Shown here: positions 1 through 4,709 of the stretch, piece after piece | How the letters are laid out: the number at the start of each line of letters is the position of its first letter | How positions within the stretch are numbered: the first letter of the stretch is position 1 | Assembly (NCBI GenBank): GCA_028293465.1 | Contig: JAQGOT010000508.1 | Span: forward strand, 1 to 6,611 | Length of the DNA stretch: 6,611 nt | Origin: Pedosphaera sp. | Lineage (GTDB): Bacteria > Verrucomicrobiota > Verrucomicrobiia > Limisphaerales > Pedosphaeraceae | Reading direction: 5' to 3' | Made by a program: the position numbers and the translations under genes | The notes under the pieces: generated by a model | Seen by the model: the letters and a program-made list of their open reading frames with translations, nothing else | The model's database searches: none | What the model was told of the DNA's origin: nothing

Positions 1-1165
1 GGCCAAAGGGTCGCGGGTGGTGGATGTGGACGGGAATGAGTATGTGGATTATGTCGGCACTTGGGGGCCGGCGATTCTCGGGCACGCGCATCCCAAGATC
101 ATCGAGGCGATCCAACAGGCGGCGGTGCATGGGACGAGCTTTGGCATACCCAATCCGCACGAGGTGACGATGGCGAAGCTGATCTGTTCGGCGGTGCCGA
201 GCGTGCAAAAAGTGCGGATGTGCAACTCGGGGACGGAGGCGACGATGTCGGCCATCCGGTTGGCGCGCGGATTTACGAAGCGGGACAAGATCATCAAGTT
301 CGATGGGTGTTATCATGGGCACGCGGATTCGTTGCTGGTGAAGGCGGGGTCGGGGGCGCTGACGTTCGGGCATCCGGACAGTGCGGGGGTGCCGGCGGCG
401 TTCACGCAGCATACGGTGGTGCTGCCATTCAATGATGAGGAGGTGGTGAAGGCGGCGTTTGCCGCTAACGCGGGGCAGATCGCGGGGATCATCGTGGAAC
501 CGGTGCCGGGCAATGCGGGGTTGTACCTGCCCAAGCCAGGTTATCTGGAATTCTTGAGCCAGATCACACGCGCCAACGGGGCGTTGCTTATTTTTGACGA
601 AGTGATGACCGGCTTTCGGTTGGCGAAGGGCGGGGCGCAGGAGCGGTTTGGCATCACGCCGGATTTGACGTGTTTCGGAAAAATCATCGGGGGCGGGCTG
701 CCGGTGGGCGCGTTTGGCGGTCGGGCGGAGATCATGGATTGCCTGGCGCCGCTGGGGCCGGTGTATCAGGCGGGCACGTTGAGCGGGAATCCGCTGGCGA
801 TGGCGGCGGGCATCACGGCGCTGCAGGAATTGTTCGCGGGGGAGGCTTATGAACAATTGGAGACGCTCGGCGCGCAACTGGAAGCGGGGATGAAAGACGC
901 GGCGAAGTCGGCCGGGGTGCCGGTGCAGTTCAAGCGGATTGGTTCGATGTTTTGCGGCTATTTCACGGACCAGCCGGTGCATAACCTGGCGGATGCGATG
1001 CATAGCGATCGGGCGCGGTTCGCAAAATATTTTCCCGGTATGCTGGACGCAGGGATTTATCTGGCGCCGTCGCAATTCGAGGCCGGGTTTGTTTCCGCGG
1101 CGCACTCGCCGGCGGATATTGAAATGACGGTGAGGGCGGCGGCCAAGGTGATGGGAACGATTTAG
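1..1165 (+). CDS. hemL: Glutamate-1-semialdehyde 2,1-aminomutase (5'-truncated by window edge)
   Basis: PLP-dependent, class-III-aminotransferase-fold enzyme that converts glutamate-1-semialdehyde to 5-aminolevulinate, the last step of the C5 route to tetrapyrroles in the cytosol. The frame is open from base 2 (A-K-G-S-R-V-V-D...), so the GTG at 17 is an internal valine, not the start; about 40 N-terminal residues are missing relative to the usual length of about 430. Visible hallmarks are GTWGPAILGHAHP near the start, the phosphate-binding CNSGTEA (around 223-243), CYHGHADSLLVKAGSG, the PLP-ring aspartate in FDEVMTGFR (codon 596-598), and the Schiff-base lysine in FGKIIGGGLPVGAFGG (codon 680-682). 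AGTLSGNP follows at about 769-792. All key residues are present and the C-terminus is intact. The TAG stop lies 26 nt before ruvX, so they are probably one transcript. The SGTEA, GKIIGGG and HGHAD motifs point to HemL rather than a generic aminotransferase. Confidence 0.96.
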   Translation, partial: AKGSRVVDVDGNEYVDYVGTWGPAILGHAHPKIIEAIQQAAVHGTSFGIPNPHEVTMAKLICSAVPSVQKVRMCNSGTEATMSAIRLARGFTKRDKIIKFDGCYHGHADSLLVKAGSGALTFGHPDSAGVPAAFTQHTVVLPFNDEEVVKAAFAANAGQIAGIIVEPVPGNAGLYLPKPGYLEFLSQITRANGALLIFDEVMTGFRLAKGGAQERFGITPDLTCFGKIIGGGLPVGAFGGRAEIMDCLAPLGPVYQAGTLSGNPLAMAAGITALQELFAGEAYEQLETLGAQLEAGMKDAAKSAGVPVQFKRIGSMFCGYFTDQPVHNLADAMHSDRARFAKYFPGMLDAGIYLAPSQFEAGFVSAAHSPADIEMTVRAAAKVMGTI

Positions 1166-1191
1166 GGGATTGCGGGTTTTAAATTCTGAAT

Positions 1192-1608
1192 ATGCGTGTA
1201 TTAGCCATTGATCATGGGACGAAGCGGATTGGCCTGGCCATCAGCGATGAGTTGGGGGTGATCGCCCAACCGCTGGAGTTTGTGCTGGCGGAACCGTTCG
1301 CGGGATTTCTGTCGCGGTTGAAGGAAATCATCAAGGAGAAGCAGGTGGAGTTGCTGCTGGTGGGCATGCCGCGGAACATGGACGGCAGCTATGGTCCGGC
1401 GGCGTTGAAGGTGCAGGAGTTCATGGCGGTGCTGAAGGATACGGTGGCGATTCCAATCAAGAGCTGGGACGAGCGGCTGACGTCCGCGCAGGCGAACCGG
1501 TTTTTGATCGCGGCCAACGTGCGCCGGGATCAGCGGAAGGAGAAGGTGGACAAGATGGCGGCGGCCATTCTGCTGCAGAGCTACCTCGATAGTTTTGTGC
1601 AGTCTTGA
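1192..1608 (+). CDS. ruvX: YqgF/RuvX family RNase H-fold nuclease (putative Holliday junction resolvase / pre-16S rRNA nuclease)
   Basis: 138 residues, the full usual length for this family. In E. coli, YqgF is linked to 16S rRNA 5'-end processing and to Holliday-junction-type resolution; it is a small cytosolic protein. Family signatures are all visible: AIDHGTKRIGLAISDE at residues 5-20 (metal-binding Asp7), LLLVGMPRNMDGSYGPAA at 54-71, the SWDERLTSAQANR block at 91-103, and the C-terminal KVDKMAAAILLQSYLDS at 118-134 with Asp120. The ATG places the first beta-strand (MRVLAIDHG) at the very N-terminus, as is normal. No strong Shine-Dalgarno precedes it (only a distant GGGGA near 1166), so translation may depend on coupling with hemL 26 nt upstream. 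The TGA stop sits 35 nt before the preferred truA start. Family assignment is secure; the true substrate cannot be read from sequence. Confidence 0.95.
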   Translation: MRVLAIDHGTKRIGLAISDELGVIAQPLEFVLAEPFAGFLSRLKEIIKEKQVELLLVGMPRNMDGSYGPAALKVQEFMAVLKDTVAIPIKSWDERLTSAQANRFLIAANVRRDQRKEKVDKMAAAILLQSYLDSFVQS

Positions 1609-1634
1609 ATTCGCCCGCCAAGTTTCATGGCACC

Positions 1635-1638
1635 GGAG
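1635..1638 (+). promoter_or_regulatory. Shine-Dalgarno supporting the truA GTG start
   Basis: GGAG lies 5 nt upstream of the in-frame GTG at 1644. The alternative upstream TTG at 1605, which overlaps the ruvX stop as TTGA, has no comparable purine-rich element before it. This site is the main reason for starting truA at 1644. Confidence 0.5.
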
Positions 1639-1643
1639 CATTT

Positions 1644-2465
1644 GTGGATACGCTGAAATTCAAACTCATCATCGCTTACGACGGCACGAATTACGCCGGT
1701 TGGCAGGTGCAGACCAGCGGTGTGGGGGTGCAACAGCGGGTGGAGGAGGCGTTGGGGCGGCTGTTTCCGAGCGTGAAGCGAATCCATAGTTCCAGTCGCA
1801 CGGATACGGGTGTGCATGCGTTGGGAATGGTGGCGCATGTGGAGATTCCCAAGGCGGAACTCAGAATGCCGGCCGCCAAACTGGCGTTGGCGCTCAATGC
1901 GCATCTGCCGGAGGATGTGCGGGTGCTGGCGGCGACCCGGTGCCGGGCTGATTTTCATGCGCGGTTTGACGCGGCGGGAAAGCAGTACCGGTATTTCGTC
2001 TGGAACCATACCGGGATGAACCCGTTGTTGCGGCATCAGGCGTGGCAGGTTCCCCGCAAGCTGGATCTGGCGGCGATGCGTGCGGCAGCGCGGCTGTTCT
2101 TGGGGAAGCACGATTTCAAATCGTTCGCAGGCACCCGGAATTATGAAATGGAATCGACGGTGCGGACCTTGACACGGTGCGAGCTCAAACGCAGCGGATT
2201 TTTGCTGACCTTCATCATCGACGGCGACGGTTTTCTCTACAAAATGTGCCGGGGCATTGTGGGAACGCTGGTGCAGGTCGGGCAGGGGAAGATTGCGGCG
2301 GAGGATATCAAAAAAATTCTGGCGAGCCGGGATCGTCGGGTGGCGGGAATGACGGCGCCAGCGCTGGGCTTGGTTCTGTGGCGGGTGTTCTATAAGCCCA
2401 AGCGCACGAGCGCACGAGCATCAGGTTTGAAGTCCCAACTCACTCATGAACATCGTGTTGGTTGA
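1644..2465 (+). CDS. truA: tRNA pseudouridine(38-40) synthase TruA
   Basis: Isomerises uridines 38, 39 and 40 of the tRNA anticodon arm to pseudouridine. The GTG start gives 273 residues beginning MDTLKFKLIIAYDGTNYAGW, which puts the first core strand at the normal place; an in-frame TTG at 1605 would add 13 residues without a ribosome site. The catalytic aspartate is in SSRTDTGVHALG (Asp54, codon 1803-1805). Other family landmarks are KQYRYFVWN, the HDFKSFAG block, GDGFLYKMCRGIVGTLVQVG, and the C-terminal MTAPALGLVLWRVFY. After that last motif comes a tail of about 25 residues that runs 20 nt into trmL. The tail begins in a perfect 8-bp tandem duplication (2401-2418); with one copy the gene would instead end at TGA 2447-2449, overlapping the trmL ATG. 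The enzymatic core is intact either way. Cytosolic, with no membrane segment. Probably co-transcribed with ruvX and trmL. Confidence 0.94.
   Translation: MDTLKFKLIIAYDGTNYAGWQVQTSGVGVQQRVEEALGRLFPSVKRIHSSSRTDTGVHALGMVAHVEIPKAELRMPAAKLALALNAHLPEDVRVLAATRCRADFHARFDAAGKQYRYFVWNHTGMNPLLRHQAWQVPRKLDLAAMRAAARLFLGKHDFKSFAGTRNYEMESTVRTLTRCELKRSGFLLTFIIDGDGFLYKMCRGIVGTLVQVGQGKIAAEDIKKILASRDRRVAGMTAPALGLVLWRVFYKPKRTSARASGLKSQLTHEHRVG
2401..2418 (+). repeat. 8-bp perfect tandem repeat (2.25 copies) inside the 3' end of truA
   Basis: The unit AGCGCACG occurs at 2401-2408 and 2409-2416, followed by a partial AG at 2417-2418. Because 8 is not a multiple of 3, each change in copy number shifts the truA reading frame. 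Two copies (as here) give a stop at 2463-2465, one copy gives TGA at 2447-2449, and three copies would give TGA at 2428-2430. The repeat lies downstream of the conserved TruA core. Confidence 0.85.
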
Positions 2466-2910
2466 GCCGGAGATTCCGCCGAACACGGGGAATGTGGCGC
2501 GGCTTTGCGCGGCGACGCGGACGCGTTTGCACTTGATCGAGCCGTTTGGCTTTCAACTGGACGATAAACAACTCAAGCGGGCTGGGATGGATTATTGGCG
2601 GCAGGTCGAATGGCACCGCTGGGCCAACTGGGCGGCGTTCCGGGAAACCATTCCGGCGGGAGCGCGGCTTTGGTTCGTGGAGTCAGACGGGCCGCGGGTT
2701 TATTCCGAGGTCGAATTTGGGTCGGAAGATTACCTGGTATTTGGTCGCGAAACCGCGGGCTTGCCGAAACAATTATTGGAACAGAATCGGGAAGGGTGGT
2801 TGCGAATTCCGATGTTCAACGCGGAGTCACGTTCCCTGAATCTTTCCAATTGCGTGGCGATTGTTTTGTTTGAGGCTCTGCGCCAGCAGGGATTTCGAGG
2901 GGAACTTTAG
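2446..2910 (+). CDS. trmL: tRNA (cytidine(34)-2'-O)-methyltransferase TrmL (YibK-like SPOUT/SpoU family)
   Basis: 154 residues, matching the usual 150-160 of the single-domain YibK/TrmL group, which 2'-O-methylates the wobble nucleotide of certain leucine tRNAs using S-adenosylmethionine through a trefoil-knot SPOUT fold. Visible motifs in order: MNIVLVEPEIPPNTGNVARL at residues 1-20 (NTGN plus the conserved Arg19), LIEPFGFQLDDKQLKRAGMDYW at 30-51, the SAM-loop motif YLVFGRETAGLP at 96-107, and the knot motif IPMFNAESRSLNLSN at 121-135. There is no added RNA-binding domain, which separates it from TrmH/RlmB proteins. The ATG overlaps the truA 3' end by 20 nt in another frame; no strong ribosome site is visible, so translation is probably coupled to truA. 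TAG stop. It is the last gene of the + strand run, followed by the convergent intergenic region. Confidence 0.94.
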   Translation: MNIVLVEPEIPPNTGNVARLCAATRTRLHLIEPFGFQLDDKQLKRAGMDYWRQVEWHRWANWAAFRETIPAGARLWFVESDGPRVYSEVEFGSEDYLVFGRETAGLPKQLLEQNREGWLRIPMFNAESRSLNLSNCVAIVLFEALRQQGFRGEL

Positions 2911-2939
2911 CCGGAGCAATCGCGTCGCCAGCGCTAAAA

Positions 2940-2962
2940 CCAGCCGGGATTGCGCCGGTTGG
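2940..2962. terminator. Candidate hairpin terminator between convergent genes
   Basis: CCAGCCGG (2940-2947) pairs with CCGGTTGG (2955-2962): 8 bp including one G-T wobble, with a 7-nt loop. On the - strand it lies 12 nt after the EIIA stop and is followed by TTTT (complement of 2936-2939), the minimal pattern of an intrinsic terminator. On the + strand no T-run follows, so it would be weak or inactive for trmL. The U-tract is short, so this is a tentative call. Confidence 0.4.
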
Positions 2963-2974
2963 AAGCCGGACGGG

Positions 2975-3466
2975 TCACAGTTTTGACTCTGCCTCGTGAA
3001 CAACGGCGCGGACTTTCTCCGGGCTCTCGGCGGTAAGCAAAGCTTTGCGAAGTTTGGGGTCGCGCAAGAGCCGGCTGATGCGGGCCAGCATGGCGAGGTG
3101 CTGAGTGACCGTGGGCGCAACCAATAAAAAGAACAATTTAGCCGGCGCTCCGTCGATAGCGCCGTAAACAATGCCTTCGTCATGCCGGCCGAAGATGAGG
3201 ATGGGGCGATCCACCAGGCCAACGAGCGCGTTGCGTGCGTGCGGCAAAGCCACCCCGTCGCCAATGCCGGTGCTGTGGAGTTTTTCGCGTTCCCGCAAGG
3301 CTTGGAGCAGTGTCTGACGGGCTTCGGGTTCGCCGGCCAGCGCCTTGATCTGGCCGACCAGTTCGGCCAGCACTTCGTCACGCTGGGTCCCGGACAAGCG
3401 CAAATTGATGGCGGCGGGCAAAAGCAGCTCGCTTAAAGGTGGAATTCCAGAACCGGTGTGATTCAT
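2975..3466 (-). CDS. Stand-alone PTS EIIA domain, fructose/nitrogen (PtsN) type
   Basis: 163 residues, the size of a single EIIA of the mannitol/fructose/Ntr superfamily. Such proteins carry a phosphate from HPr (or NPr) on a histidine, passing it to a sugar permease or, in PtsN, using it for regulation. The phospho-histidine motif GIGDGVALPHAR is at residues 68-79 (His76, codon 3241-3239), and the second conserved histidine is in the TQHLAMLARISRLLRD block at 121-136 (His123). The ATG is at 3466-3464. The frame stays open far upstream, but that part overlaps the ankyrin gene and looks non-coding. No strong Shine-Dalgarno is seen; a weak AAG lies about 12 nt upstream. No EIIB/EIIC, HPr, rpoN or hpf is adjacent, so a regulatory PtsN-like role is more likely than sugar transport. 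This is inference; I leave the symbol blank. It is the most downstream gene of the - strand block, 149 nt after the ankyrin gene. Confidence 0.88.
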   Translation of the reverse strand: MNHTGSGIPPLSELLLPAAINLRLSGTQRDEVLAELVGQIKALAGEPEARQTLLQALREREKLHSTGIGDGVALPHARNALVGLVDRPILIFGRHDEGIVYGAIDGAPAKLFFLLVAPTVTQHLAMLARISRLLRDPKLRKALLTAESPEKVRAVVHEAESKL

Positions 3467-3541
3467 GCAGTGGTATCTTAACGATGTAGCAGGGGAGGTG
3501 AAGAAAAATATCCAGCTTGGGAGCACGAACTTTGTGCGCCG

Positions 3542-3562
3542 GTTGGCGGGGGAAGCGCCAAC
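3542..3562. other. 7-bp perfect inverted repeat in the ankyrin-EIIA gap
   Basis: GTTGGCG (3542-3548) and CGCCAAC (3556-3562) form a perfect 7-bp stem with a 7-nt loop. It lies 54 nt beyond the ankyrin stop and 76 nt before the EIIA start on the - strand. Neither strand has a T-run after it, so a classic intrinsic terminator is not supported; a transcript-stabilising or attenuating hairpin, an operator, or chance are all possible. The rest of the 149-bp gap (3467-3615) shows no tRNA-like or coding structure and no convincing promoter. Confidence 0.35.
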
Positions 3563-3615
3563 ACCTCGTGGCAGGGTCTTGTCGTTGCACCGCTGAGGCG
3601 TGAGGACTAACAGGC

Positions 3616-4602
3616 CTACTCGCGGGCCCCGTTCGTTTTCAAGAGCTCCACGATTTCCACGTGCTCGTTGGTCGTCGCGTAGTAGAGGGAGGACTTGCCG
3701 CTGTAATCCTTCGCGTGGACATCGGCGCGACGGCTCAGGAGCAGTTCGGCCACTTCCTTCTGGCCGCAAATACAGGCCATGAGGAGCGGCGCGCGGCCGG
3801 GATAATTTTTCCGGTTGATGTCCGCCCGGTTTTCCAACAACAACTCGGCAACATGCGCATGGCCAACCCGCGAGGCGATGTGCAGCGGCGTGACACCGTG
3901 CTTGTCGAACGCATCCACCTTGGCGCCGCGGGCCAGCAGCAATCCAGCCAGGGAGCGGTGTCCGGAAGTGGCGGCGTGATGCAACGCCGTCCAACCCCCA
4001 CGGTCAAAGGCGTTCACCTCAGCTCCATTGGCGATGAGCGCTTCTGCCACTGCTTGTTGGCCGTAGGAGGCGGCGGCGAACAGGGGTGTGGCGCCAATCT
4101 TATCCCGGGCGTTGACATCCGCGCCGCGTGCCAGGAGCAGCTTGACCACTGTGCGATGCCCATAATTAGCCGCTTGATAAATGGGCGTCTGGCCTTTGCC
4201 TTCGCGGGCATTCACATCGGCTCCGTGCGCCACCAGCAACTCGCTCACGTCCCGGTGGCCGAAATTAGCGGCGAGGTGCAACGGGCTGATCTGCCAACGG
4301 TTGGCACCGTTCACTTCCGCGCCCTTGGCCAGCAGAAATTCGACTACTTCCTTGAAACCGTAATACGCGGCCATCTGCAACGGCGTCTGGGCTTTCTCAT
4401 CCCGCGTATTTACATCGGCTCCATTGGCAACCAGGATTTTGACCACCTCCAGCGAACCCCCGCGGGCGGCCAACTGAAGCGCAGTGCGCTGTTTCTCATC
4501 CAGTGAATTGACTATTTCGGGATTTGCCTGCAGCAACGCTTTGACCGCTTCCGCGTTCCGCTTCACTGCCGCTTCATGGAGTTCAGTAGGTAATCGGTTC
4601 AC
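3616..4602 (-). CDS. Ankyrin-repeat protein made of ten tandem repeats
   Basis: 328 residues composed almost entirely of ankyrin repeats in a 33-residue register. Repeats begin near residues 6, 40, 73, 106, 139, 172, 205, 238, 271 and 304, with the pattern (T/S)PL..AA..G...V..LL..GA.VN. Repeat 1 acts as the N-cap (HEAAVKRNAEAVKALLQ) and repeat 10 is a shortened C-cap (SSLYYATTNEHVEIVELL). Ankyrin arrays bind partner proteins; no catalytic domain, signal peptide or membrane segment is visible, so it is predicted to be a soluble cytosolic scaffold or adaptor of unknown partner. The start is GTG (complement of 4600-4602): a TGA lies in frame a few codons upstream with no ATG between, and the next Met is residue 76, inside repeat 3. 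TAG stop. It lies 107 nt downstream of the Hsp70 gene on the same strand, which hints at, but does not show, a shared transcript. The partner cannot be predicted from sequence. Confidence 0.92.
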   Translation of the reverse strand: MNRLPTELHEAAVKRNAEAVKALLQANPEIVNSLDEKQRTALQLAARGGSLEVVKILVANGADVNTRDEKAQTPLQMAAYYGFKEVVEFLLAKGAEVNGANRWQISPLHLAANFGHRDVSELLVAHGADVNAREGKGQTPIYQAANYGHRTVVKLLLARGADVNARDKIGATPLFAAASYGQQAVAEALIANGAEVNAFDRGGWTALHHAATSGHRSLAGLLLARGAKVDAFDKHGVTPLHIASRVGHAHVAELLLENRADINRKNYPGRAPLLMACICGQKEVAELLLSRRADVHAKDYSGKSSLYYATTNEHVEIVELLKTNGARE

Positions 4603-4615
4603 TTGATTGCATCCA

Positions 4616-4643
4616 GTATTATGAATTCAGCGAGTCTCCGCAA
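4616..4643 (-). promoter_or_regulatory. Possible sigma70-type promoter before the ankyrin gene
   Basis: On the - strand, TTGCGG (4643-4638) and TAATAC (4621-4616) are separated by 16 nt. The implied transcription start is only about 7 nt before the GTG, which would give a nearly leaderless mRNA. The match is imperfect, so this is a weak candidate. The rest of the 107-bp gap (4603-4709) shows no obvious terminator for the upstream Hsp70 gene. Confidence 0.25.
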
Positions 4644-4709
4644 CTCCATTACTTCACGAAGCAGTTTCTGCCCGTACAAATAGGGATTGAATGGTTTGGC
4701 TCGTTGGCG

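Noticed and set aside
17..19. GTG as the hemL start codon.
   Set aside because: The frame is open to the window edge and the upstream residues (AKGSR) continue the HemL family sequence, so the real start lies outside the window.
1581..2111. - strand frame of 176 residues opposite truA.
   Set aside because: Antisense to conserved TruA sequence, rich in R/H/P/Q and without motifs.
2827..3381. - strand frame of 184 residues overlapping the EIIA gene and the end of trmL.
   Set aside because: It is an alternative frame of the EIIA gene; the EIIA frame carries the clear family motifs and this one has none.
3467..3994. N-terminal extension of the EIIA reading frame up to a start at 3994 (339 residues in total).
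   Set aside because: The added stretch is rich in R, G, P and A with no domain, overlaps the ankyrin gene on the same strand in another frame, and the EIIA domain begins naturally at the ATG at 3466.
3661..4506. + strand open frame of 281 residues opposite the ankyrin gene.
   Set aside because: Its apparent internal periodicity is the antisense image of the ankyrin repeats; no independent domain or ribosome site supports it.
3616..4602. Ankyrin gene as a recently expanded DNA repeat array or mobile element.
   Set aside because: The repeats are regular in protein but clearly diverged in DNA, and there are no flanking inverted repeats or transposase.
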